From assembly GCF_017982655.1 (NCBI RefSeq), contig NZ_JABXYX010000057.1, forward strand, positions 1 to 47,737: a stretch of DNA of 47,737 nucleotides. The letters run 5' to 3'. Below the pieces are notes generated by a model, which was not told the DNA's origin, searched no databases, and saw only the letters and a list, made by a program, of their open reading frames with translations. The translations under genes and the position numbers were made by a program. Positions 36,203-43,627 of the stretch are shown piece after piece. The first letter of the stretch is position 1. Each line of letters starts with the position of its first letter. Origin of the DNA: Brasilonema sp. CT11. Its GTDB lineage: Bacteria > Cyanobacteriota > Cyanobacteriia > Cyanobacteriales > Nostocaceae.

Positions 36203-36397
36203 ATGAGTCTACAGGAAGTTCTTAAGCAAGCATTGCAGCTTTCAACAGTGGACAAGGTGCGTTTGATTCAGCAAATTGCTCCTGAAATAGAACGCGAGTT
36301 AATTGACAACCCGCCTACACCCCGTAAATCATTGTGGGGTTTATGTGCCGATTTGGGACAAGCACCTTCAGAATCTGAATTAGTACTTTGTCCGTAA
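36203..36397 (+). CDS. Truncated antitoxin-like protein
   Basis: The ATG at 36203 with AAGGA upstream gives 64 residues. The N-terminal text (LQEVLKQALQLSTVDKVRLIQQIAPEIEREL) and KSLWGLCADLG match a small cyanobacterial antitoxin-like family that I recall as continuing with an acidic helix of the SAEEIDEAR type. Here it ends abruptly at SESELVLCP. No toxin gene (Uma2, PIN or RelE type) follows; the next gene is on the opposite strand. It is probably a remnant of a toxin-antitoxin pair. Confidence 0.6.
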   Translation: MSLQEVLKQALQLSTVDKVRLIQQIAPEIERELIDNPPTPRKSLWGLCADLGQAPSESELVLCP

Positions 36398-36419
36398 CCC
36401 AGCAAAACTCCATTTTTAA

Positions 36420-37247
36420 TTATTCAAATTTCACTGCCCGCCCCCTCATCCACAACGCCAGCCCACCCAAAAAAACCAACCCTATCACCCCTGCCAAAGG
36501 ATTATCATTCACTCCCGTCACCCAGTCGGGAACTTGACGAGAATATTTCATCAATCTCCCAACATTAATAATGTAGTATCCCCAAACTAAACCACCATGT
36601 AAACCAATCGATAAACCTAGGCGTCCCCTGGAACCCCGCTTTGCCCATACCAGTGTTAACCCTAGCAACAATAAGCCAAAAAATTGCGGGGAGGTGCGAA
36701 TGACTTCTGGCAGTGGTTTAATAAAGTGGGCCACAGCAAAAATGGTGGCATCTGTCCAAAGTACGACAGGGGGGGTATAATCCCGCTGCAGTTCATCCAA
36801 TATCCACCCCCGGAAAAACAATTCCTCTGCAAACGCCACACCCAAACTGGTAATTAACCCTTCTAAAACGACTCTGAGCAAAAAAATATTGGGTTTTTGC
36901 CACACCAACCAACCCAGGAGTCCTTCTAAACTAAATAGAATCAGAATGGTAATCAGCCCAATAGCCAAGCCGCGCACCAGTTCCACTTTATTGAGGCGTG
37001 TTCTTTCTAAACCATAGTGCCGAAATATCTGTCGCTGTTGGTATACATATTTGTTCCATATAGGGAGAAGCACGAAAAATCCAATTGCCAGCGGTACCAT
37101 AGTCAAGATAGTGACTAAATTGGAATCATCTACCAACAAATAAATAGGTACGGCTATGGGCAACCATATTCCCACCAAAGTTAATATAAAAGCGCCCAGC
37201 CTTATTGGGGCAGGGCGTTGGCGTAAACGGAGTAAAACTTTTTTCAA
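36420..37247 (-). CDS. CPBP family intramembrane metalloprotease
   Basis: A 275-residue protein with about seven to eight membrane segments. It has the three CPBP (Abi, formerly CAAX-protease-like) motifs: E141-E142-xxx-R146 (FAEELFFRG), F170-xxx-H174 (IFAVAHF), and H217 (GLHGG). These are the zinc or proton-relay residues, so an active intramembrane protease is plausible. Substrate unknown. It starts 14 bp after the clpS stop on the same strand, suggesting an operon. Confidence 0.87.
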   Translation of the reverse strand: MKKVLLRLRQRPAPIRLGAFILTLVGIWLPIAVPIYLLVDDSNLVTILTMVPLAIGFFVLLPIWNKYVYQQRQIFRHYGLERTRLNKVELVRGLAIGLITILILFSLEGLLGWLVWQKPNIFLLRVVLEGLITSLGVAFAEELFFRGWILDELQRDYTPPVVLWTDATIFAVAHFIKPLPEVIRTSPQFFGLLLLGLTLVWAKRGSRGRLGLSIGLHGGLVWGYYIINVGRLMKYSRQVPDWVTGVNDNPLAGVIGLVFLGGLALWMRGRAVKFE

Positions 37248-37261
37248 TTCAAATAGCCTAA

Positions 37262-37543
37262 CTATTCCTCAGGCTCAATTGTGCTGGTCAAACCATGATT
37301 TTTCAATGTTTCGCAATAGAACTCAGCGTGTTCTTGAGCGCAAGTAATCACTAAGGCAAACCCATTGCTATGCGCTTCCATCATAATGCTGACAGCCTGA
37401 GGCTGAGTAAGGTTTGGCACTGTGGTTAATAGAACTTGTACCACATACTCCATAGGGTTGTGGTCATCGTTATGGAGCAAAACGCGATACCGAGGCGCTA
37501 GCTTGCGGGATGTTGAATTCTTCTGTAAAGTTTCGACAGACAC
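37262..37543 (-). CDS. clpS: ClpS adaptor (N-recognin) for Clp protease
   Basis: A 93-residue protein. YRVLLHNDDHNPMEYVVQVLL is the diagnostic stretch: the DDHNPMEYV segment forms the N-degron pocket. ITCAQEHAEFYCETLKNHGL is the conserved C-terminal half. It hands N-end-rule substrates to ClpC/ClpP. The N-terminal ~17 residues are flexible, as usual. It is the first gene of a probable pair with the CPBP protease. Confidence 0.94.
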   Translation of the reverse strand: MSVETLQKNSTSRKLAPRYRVLLHNDDHNPMEYVVQVLLTTVPNLTQPQAVSIMMEAHSNGFALVITCAQEHAEFYCETLKNHGLTSTIEPEE

Positions 37544-37746
37544 GGCTCTTTACTCTTTTTTGGCTGAATTAGTACAGCAGAATATTTGTCAAAATATTGC
37601 TTAACACTTATTTATCTATTTTATAGCATACTCATACAAATGTGGGGTTAGTCAAAATTTTTGCGCTTCTGGGTTGATAGCTGCATGGCTTAGGTGTGTG
37701 TTGACACGTTATTCTCTTAGAATTGATAAAAATGCGCCTAAACTGC

Positions 37747-38103
37747 ATGAACATGAGTGTGGAGTTTAAAGCAGGACAAATTGTGTATTTAGAGCATAGC
37801 GACAGGAGGCTGTACGCAGAAGTCATTCAAGTAGTCGTTTCCCGTCAGTTGTGTTGGGTACGTCCTTGGCTGCTAGTCGCCTTTACTCAAGAAATCCCGC
37901 AGATCATTGATCTGCGAGATGCTTCTGATCTGCTTTGGTGTATCAATTTATTTCAACCTGCCTTAGACACAGAAGTCATAGGTTTTTTAAGTGAGGTTTT
38001 GGCAAAACAACCAAAACCAGGACAGATTTTAGATGCCAAGCAACAACTCAATCAGTTTCTTCACGAAATTTGGCAAGCACAAAAAGAAAGTTCTGAGTGT
38101 TGA
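37747..38103 (+). CDS. Small conserved cyanobacterial hypothetical protein
   Basis: From ATG 37747 the protein is 118 residues (MNMSVEFKAGQIVYLEH). In-frame starts also exist at 37732 (ATG) and 37753 (ATG), and none has a clear ribosome site. Residues 1-60 are beta-rich (GQIVYLEHSDRRLYAEVIQVV, CWVRPWLLV), an SH3- or CheW-like strand pattern. The second half is helical (DTEVIGFLSEVLAKQP, KQQLNQFLHEIWQAQ). I recall similar proteins in other cyanobacteria but no function. Divergent from clpS. Confidence 0.65.
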   Translation: MNMSVEFKAGQIVYLEHSDRRLYAEVIQVVVSRQLCWVRPWLLVAFTQEIPQIIDLRDASDLLWCINLFQPALDTEVIGFLSEVLAKQPKPGQILDAKQQLNQFLHEIWQAQKESSEC

Positions 38104-38191
38104 AGTGCAAATGAGTCAATACTCGTCTTGAGAATTCAGGACTGATAACGAATGCCTGCATCTTTCATACGTTGAATTGGTTCGTGCATCC

Positions 38192-38299
38192 GTTGTGAAG
38201 AAAGCACTCAGGACTGTCCGAAAAAAGCTTTCTCCTACAGCACTCGTTGTGAAGAAAGACTTCAAGACTGTCCGAAAAAAGCTTTCTCCTGCAGCACTC
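38192..38299. repeat. 54-bp tandem duplication (two copies)
   Basis: Copies 38192-38245 and 38246-38299 match at 49 of 54 positions, each beginning GTTGTGAAGAAAG and ending CAGCACTC. The unit length is a multiple of three, and frames on both strands stay open across both copies. Within each copy GAAAG and CTTTC blocks can pair. The gap 38104-38560 holds no gene I would support. Confidence 0.85.
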
Positions 38300-38560
38300 A
38301 ACCGTTTAAACTCACATGGTTGTAGTTCTTTGAACGGTTCAGAGGTCATGAGTATTTCTCTGCTCGACCTGTTCTTTTCTATTTTTCCACTATTCGTGCA
38401 AGAGGTGTATTTAACCTTTAGAAAAAGTATCAGTAGTGACAATATTCCACTGTGATTATTGGTACTACCGTTACTGTAGTTTCTATTTTTTCTGCTATTG
38501 AAGTTCGGTGACTACTATAGTGTTTACTTAATTTCAGTAAAAAGTAATCAATCCAAGTAC

Positions 38561-38767
38561 TTAGAATAAACAACCTGCGCTTGGAACTAATTGAACACGA
38601 CCAGCATCCATCTCTGCCATTAAGAGTTCTAAAGCTTCATAGTCAACGTCTGAAATATAACCCAGTTGTGTCAATTCTGAGTTGATTTCATTTTCTATTT
38701 CAGGAGTCAACTTTTTTATATCAAGAGCTTTTTCTACTAATCGACGAATAGAGTATTTTGTTGTCAT
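38561..38767 (-). CDS. Small acidic hypothetical protein
   Basis: From the ATG at 38767 the protein is 68 residues, helical and acidic (KKLTPEIENEINSELTQLG, YEALELLMAEMDAG). An upstream in-frame start at 38797 adds ten residues. I recall similar small proteins in cyanobacteria that behave as antitoxin-like or regulatory partners, but this is not established. No partner gene is adjacent. Confidence 0.5.
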   Translation of the reverse strand: MTTKYSIRRLVEKALDIKKLTPEIENEINSELTQLGYISDVDYEALELLMAEMDAGRVQLVPSAGCLF

Positions 38768-39046
38768 TCTGATTACACCCAGTTTATAGGTAATCATTAT
38801 CTATGGTATCATTTGATATAAAGAGTGATCTCAAACTGTCTGTGTAAGCGATCAAGATCACAAAAATCTGGAAACATAGCTCATTGCTGCTTCAACTATC
38901 TGCCAATTATCAACAGACTTCTTGCTCAAATGGGAAAGAGGCAACTAAGTAGGGTTGTACACGTCTACGTTTTAACCCACACGGCAAAATCCGGTCATGG
39001 GGGCATTTTAACGCGACTAATCGTGACGTCAAAGCAGTTAAGAAAG

Positions 39047-39212
39047 TAAAAAGGCACCGCAGTTGTTCAGTACGAGTGATCAGGCAGATAAAAATCCTGA
39101 TCTGTTGTACCACAACAGTTGCGCACCTTATGTAAAGATGCTGCTTTGAACAACCGGAGGGTTTGGATATTCCACAAAGGAACTTTTCGCTCACTGCGGG
39201 GGTTTTTTGTGT
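39047..39212 (+). ncRNA. Candidate structured non-coding RNA with T-rich end
   Basis: GATCAGG (39078-39084) pairs with CCTGATC (39096-39102), and GTAC at 39070 pairs with GTAC at 39107. The flanks (GCAGTTGTT and AACAGTTGC) extend the stem with wobbles. CCGCAGT at 39057-39063 can instead pair with ACTGCGG at 39193-39199, which runs into GGG and six T residues (39203-39208), like a terminator. Two mutually exclusive foldings around a T tract suit a small RNA, a 6S-type RNA or an attenuator. There is no open reading frame I would support. Class not identified. The remainder of 38768-39542 shows nothing else. Confidence 0.4.
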
Positions 39213-39542
39213 GTCTTATTTTTAAGATAGGTTTATCAACGAAGTGACTGTTGTAAGGTTAACGCTTCCTCTAGTAATTCAATCGAAGTATGATAAATAA
39301 AATTTCTAGGTGTAATTAGCTGTTTATCCTCGCCTCTACGGCAATTTGTGAAGATTATATTTTCCTAAATCTAAAAAAAAAGTATATTGAAACACAGTTA
39401 CACTAGGGTTTTTGAGAATCTTTAAACAGTAACTCTATAGCAATAAAGATTCAGCAAAGATAACTAAGACGAATGGTCGATGTGAGAAAAAAAAGTTTAT
39501 GGTCAAATACATCTAACCTTAAAGTTCAATAACTTTAAAACG

Positions 39543-39890
39543 ATGCAAGTACTACTAGACTATCCAAAAATAACTGTTATTAGTCCTCAAGGTTGCCTAA
39601 ATGCCACAAACGCTTTAGAATTTGAAACAAATATAACCAAAGCACTCTCACAAGACGGGGTTTCTTTGTTACTCGTAGACTTAGAGTATGTGGAATCCAT
39701 GGACAGTGCTGGCTTGATGGCATTAGTGTCTGCACTTAAGCTATCTCAGAAGCTAGGACGGGGCTTTAGCCTGTGCTCTGTTTCACCCTGCTTGAGAATT
39801 ATATTTGAAATGACTCAGTTAGATAGGGTTTTTAAGATATTTGAAGGGAAAGCGGCATTTGAGGCAGCTTGCTTTGCGATCCATAAGTGA
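39543..39890 (+). CDS. STAS-domain anti-sigma-factor antagonist
   Basis: A 115-residue single STAS domain. VESMDSAGLMALVSALKLSQ carries the conserved D54-S55 with Gly-Leu motif; S55 is the position phosphorylated by anti-sigma kinases of the SpoIIAB/RsbW type. The domain fills the whole protein. It probably works in a partner-switching pathway with a kinase and a PP2C phosphatase encoded elsewhere. ATG start at 39543. It precedes the radical SAM gene by 118 bp. Confidence 0.9.
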   Translation: MQVLLDYPKITVISPQGCLNATNALEFETNITKALSQDGVSLLLVDLEYVESMDSAGLMALVSALKLSQKLGRGFSLCSVSPCLRIIFEMTQLDRVFKIFEGKAAFEAACFAIHK

Positions 39891-40008
39891 AAACGAAGCT
39901 CATGTCAAAAAAAGTCTTAAGGAAAAATAAGTGGCTCTGTTGAAACACCATTAAAATGCTAATGTTAGAAGTGAGTAGCTGTAATTAAGGTAGCTAAAAG
40001 ATAGCACA

Positions 40009-42729
40009 GTGGATGTTGCAGTTGAAAAGTTAATCACATCGGATATAGTAAAACCAGCTCGTTACTTAGGTAACGAGCTCTTAGCAATTCATAAGCCTTG
40101 GTATACGGCAGAAATCCATTGGGTTCTAACATACCCGGAAATTTATGAAGTGGGCGCATCGAATTTAGGACACATTATCCTTTATAATATACTGAATGCT
40201 CAGCCGCGTCAGTTATGCGATCGCGCTTACCTACCAGGATCAGATCTAGCAATTAAACTACGGGCAACAAATACACCATTGTTCGCCGTAGAATCTAAGC
40301 GAACCCTAAGCGAATTTGACATTCTAGGCTTTAGCCTCAGTTATGAACTCGGAGCAACCAACATTTTAGAAATGTTGGACTTAGCTGGAATTCCCCTAAC
40401 TTGGCAAGAACGTCTAGAGGTGGAGACAAAATCAGATAACGAGGAAGTAACATCCTCGTCGTCCCCCCGTACACCCTTCTCCTTTAGTTACCCTCTGATT
40501 TTTGCAGGGGGACAGACAGCTACATCCAATCCGGAACCGTATGCTGACTTCTTCGACTTCTTCGCCTTAGGAGATGGTGAGGAACTGTTGCCAGAAATCG
40601 GCTTAGTCTTGGAAGAAGGTAAAAAAGCAGGACTGAGTCGTAAAGAATTGTTGCTAGATTTAGCGCAGATACCAGGCGTCTATGTTCCTTTGTTTTATGA
40701 TATGGCAGAGGATGGGTCAGTTCATCCTAACCACCCAGATGTCCCAAAACAAATTGTGCGGCGCATAGCAAGCCCAATGCCAGCCTATTCTATAGGATTA
40801 GTTCCCTATATCGAGACAGTACATGACCGCCTGACAATTGAAATTAGGCGTGGTTGTACTCGTGGCTGTCGCTTCTGCCAACCAGGAATGCTGACTCGAC
40901 CAGCACGAGATGTGGAACCGCAAAAGGTGGTGGAAGTAATAGATTCGGGAATGCGGCAAACAGGTTACAATGAATTCTCTTTACTGTCCCTAAGTTGTTC
41001 GGATTATTTATCCTTACCAGCAGTGGGGATGGAAATTAAAAATCTGCTAAAAGATGAGAATGTTTCTCTTACCTTACCAAGCCAACGAGTTGATAGATTT
41101 GATGAAAATATTGCCAACATCCTTGGTGGTGTACGGCAAGGAGGACTGACTTTTGCTCCAGAAGCAGGAACTCAAAGGATGCGAGATATTGTCAACAAAG
41201 GTTTGACAAATGAAGAACTGCTGCGGGGTGTAAAAACAGCTTGGGAACAAGGGTGGGACAAAATAAAGCTTTATTTTATGATTGGCTTGCCAGGTGAAAC
41301 TGATGCTGATGTTTTAGGCATAGCAGAAACGGTAAGCTGGTTACAAAGGGAGTGTCGAGCCAAAGGCAGAAGACCACTGTCATTTAACTTAACAATCTCT
41401 AACTTTACGCCCAAGCCCCATACACCTTTTCAGTGGCACTCTGTTTCCACTGCTGAGTTTAAGCGCAAGCAAGAGTTACTGCGTCAAGCATTCCGCCGTA
41501 TCAAGGACGTGAAGGTGAATTTCACTGATGTCCGCATTTCAGCAATGGAAGATTTTATCGGACGAGGCGACCGCCACCTAGGTTCAGTATTGCGCCGTGC
41601 TTGGGAATTAGGTGCAGGCATGGATTCTTGGTTTGAAAGTGTAGAAAAAGCTTTCATTGCTTGGGAACAAGCCATCAGGGAAGCTGGTTTAGATTGGAAA
41701 TATCGCCAAGTGGAGAAGGGCGAGTGGAACTTGTTTGCAACAACAGCAGACAAGGAGAAAGAAAAGGAGGAAACGAGCAAAAAAGAAAACCAAGCGTTGA
41801 CTGCCTGGATCCCCTGCCTTGATTCACCCCTGCCTTGGGACCACATTAACACTGGTATAGAGAAAAAATGGCTTAAGGAAGATTTGCAACGCGCAATAGA
41901 TGCAGCAACTGTGCCAGATTGCTCTTTTGAAAGTTGTTCTCACTGTGGCGTGTGTGGCACTGACTTTGGTCATAATGTTGTGATAGAGCCGCCTTCTATC
42001 CCAGCATTTGCGGGTGAGTTTGTCCCAAATACGACCAAAGCACAACGGCTGCGTGTCTGGTTTGGCAAGCAAGGGGGTTTGGCTTTAGTCGGACACTTGG
42101 ATTTGATGCGCTTATTTGATAGATCTGTGCGACGCGCCGGCTTGCCAATTTCTTTTACTGGTGGGTTTCATCCAACCCCTCGCATTTCTATCGCCCATGC
42201 TTTGCCTTTGGGAACCACCAGCAGTGGTGAAATTGTAGATTTTGAGCTAACACAGCCAGTTGACTTGGAGAGTTTTCGCCAAAAATTAGCTGATGCTCTG
42301 CCATTAGATATTCCCATATATCAGATTCAAGAGCTAGATTTAAAAGCAAGTGCTGCAAACCAAGCTCTGGAAGCTAGTGAGTATCTCATAACTGTGGCTT
42401 GCCTTATTTCGGCCACACCTGTACAATGGCAAGATTGGGTCGAAACCATCAAAGCCAAAAATGAGTTTTGGTGGGAACACACAACCAAGTCAGGCAAAAC
42501 TCAGTTGGTAAATCTGCGCGATCGCTTATTTGAGTTAGAATTAGTAGAGTTGCCAAAACACCGAGATCATCAGGAAGAACCTGCAGTTATCCTGCGATAT
42601 GTAGGTAGCTGTCGGCATGATGGGGTGCTGTTGCGTCCCGAACAAGTCCTGTTTATGCTAGAACAAGTAGCAGATAGAGAATTCAATCTGCTGCAAATTC
42701 ACCGGAATCGGCTGATTTTGGCAGTTTAG
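40009..42729 (+). CDS. TIGR03960-type B12/radical SAM protein fused to DUF2344 domain
   Basis: A 906-residue fusion. Residues 1-260 resemble a cobalamin-binding-type domain (YEVGASNLGHIILYNIL, FDILGFSLSYELGATN). The radical SAM core has CTRGCRFC near residue 284 (RRGCTRGCRFCQPGML) and MIGLPGETDADV. A Cys cluster (CSFESCSHCGVCGTDFG) lies near 640-655. The final ~220 residues form the DUF2344 / TIGR03936 domain (QRLRVWFGKQGGLALVGHLDLMRLFDR). The arrangement directly upstream of rne is familiar in cyanobacteria, suggesting an RNA-related role, but the reaction is not known. It starts at GTG (40009). Confidence 0.9.
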   Translation: MDVAVEKLITSDIVKPARYLGNELLAIHKPWYTAEIHWVLTYPEIYEVGASNLGHIILYNILNAQPRQLCDRAYLPGSDLAIKLRATNTPLFAVESKRTLSEFDILGFSLSYELGATNILEMLDLAGIPLTWQERLEVETKSDNEEVTSSSSPRTPFSFSYPLIFAGGQTATSNPEPYADFFDFFALGDGEELLPEIGLVLEEGKKAGLSRKELLLDLAQIPGVYVPLFYDMAEDGSVHPNHPDVPKQIVRRIASPMPAYSIGLVPYIETVHDRLTIEIRRGCTRGCRFCQPGMLTRPARDVEPQKVVEVIDSGMRQTGYNEFSLLSLSCSDYLSLPAVGMEIKNLLKDENVSLTLPSQRVDRFDENIANILGGVRQGGLTFAPEAGTQRMRDIVNKGLTNEELLRGVKTAWEQGWDKIKLYFMIGLPGETDADVLGIAETVSWLQRECRAKGRRPLSFNLTISNFTPKPHTPFQWHSVSTAEFKRKQELLRQAFRRIKDVKVNFTDVRISAMEDFIGRGDRHLGSVLRRAWELGAGMDSWFESVEKAFIAWEQAIREAGLDWKYRQVEKGEWNLFATTADKEKEKEETSKKENQALTAWIPCLDSPLPWDHINTGIEKKWLKEDLQRAIDAATVPDCSFESCSHCGVCGTDFGHNVVIEPPSIPAFAGEFVPNTTKAQRLRVWFGKQGGLALVGHLDLMRLFDRSVRRAGLPISFTGGFHPTPRISIAHALPLGTTSSGEIVDFELTQPVDLESFRQKLADALPLDIPIYQIQELDLKASAANQALEASEYLITVACLISATPVQWQDWVETIKAKNEFWWEHTTKSGKTQLVNLRDRLFELELVELPKHRDHQEEPAVILRYVGSCRHDGVLLRPEQVLFMLEQVADREFNLLQIHRNRLILAV

Positions 42730-42736
42730 TTTTTTG

Positions 42737-42759
42737 GGGCAATTTGCTAGTAATTGCCC
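42737..42759 (+). terminator. Hairpin after the radical SAM gene
   Basis: An 8-bp perfect stem, GGGCAATT with AATTGCCC, has a 7-base loop and lies 8 bp past the stop codon. It lacks a following T tract, so it may process or stabilise the 3' end rather than terminate efficiently. Confidence 0.4.
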
Positions 42760-42779
42760 GTAGTAGTACCTTTGGGTAA

Positions 42780-42807
42780 TTGATTTTTAACAAGGTTGCG
42801 TTAGAAT
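42780..42807 (+). promoter_or_regulatory. Candidate sigma-70-type promoter for rne
   Basis: TTGATT (42780-42785), a 16-base spacer and TAGAAT (42802-42807) fit -35 and -10 boxes. Initiation near 42813 would give rne a leader of about 815 nt. A long leader is characteristic of rne genes, which RNase E uses to regulate its own mRNA; that is family knowledge, not shown here. Confidence 0.4.
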
Positions 42808-43139
42808 GGAATCAAGAGAAATTTTCTGGCGCTGCATTGAGTGGACTGATTCACTACCCTGATACTCAGGGCGCAAAAGCAAAGATATTAGAGTGAAACG
42901 ATTAGCGGGTTTTTTATCTAAGACAAATACCCCATCTGATTAATAACACTCTCTTTGATCTCGGTTGTGTGAATCAGCTTTTCCCCAACAATAGGCTTGC
43001 TGGCTTCTCTGATTCTATGATTTTTAAAATTAATTGAATGCCCAATCCACAATTTAGGTAGTTCGAGTAACGAGTACCGAGTGTTGAGATAGTGTTAAGT
43101 CACGAGTGGCGAGTTGAAGTGTAAATGACCCAGAACTTA

Positions 43140-43385
43140 CCCTATGCCTACGGCACGCCAAAGGCGAACGGGTATCTCCTCCAACAGACGCGCTTTTTGT
43201 AAGTCCTAAAGGGACACGCTCTCGAACCCCCAAGGGCGCACAGGCGTAAGCAACTCATAAAACGCCGCTTGAAGCCGCGCTTACTTAAGGCAAGCCAGTT
43301 TCCAAGGGTGGGGGAAACCCTCGCACTTTCATTAGCTGCGCCCTTGGGCGTAGTGGCTCGTCAAAACTCATAACTCAGAACTTCG
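43140..43385. repeat. Cluster of palindromic repeats within the rne leader region
   Basis: GCCTACGGCACGCC, AAGGCGAACGGG, GGGGGAAACCC and GCGCCCTTGGGCG-type blocks follow one another for about 240 bp, resembling those at 33849 and 47330. They are in the 898-bp gap 42730-43627 upstream of rne, which also has CGAGTACCGAGTG/GAGTTGAAG heptamer-like text near 43070. If transcribed they would add strong structure to the leader. Confidence 0.65.
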
Positions 43386-43627
43386 CACTTTCCAGCGATT
43401 GTGTATTGCATCAAAAATTAACCACAGACGGTTCATTAAATTGCTTAAATAATTGCAACCGTTCTGGATGGATCAGGCTTGTAAACGCAGTTAAGCGCCT
43501 AAGTAGCTTTCTAAGTTTTTTGTGAGCGCAATTTTTAAGCGCAGCGCATAAGCAGGCTTGTAGCGGCCACAGGTATAACAAACTGCCAAGTCTATTAATG
43601 CTGCCAGTTTTTGAGGACTATAATTGA

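Noticed and set aside
38116-38455. Open frames on both strands across the 54-bp duplication
   Set aside because: Starts are TTG without ribosome sites and the openness follows from the duplication length being a multiple of three; kept only as a repeat and a finding.
38910-39194. 94-codon minus-strand frame
   Set aside because: It overlaps the structured RNA candidate, has no domain, and has Cys/Leu-rich low-quality composition.
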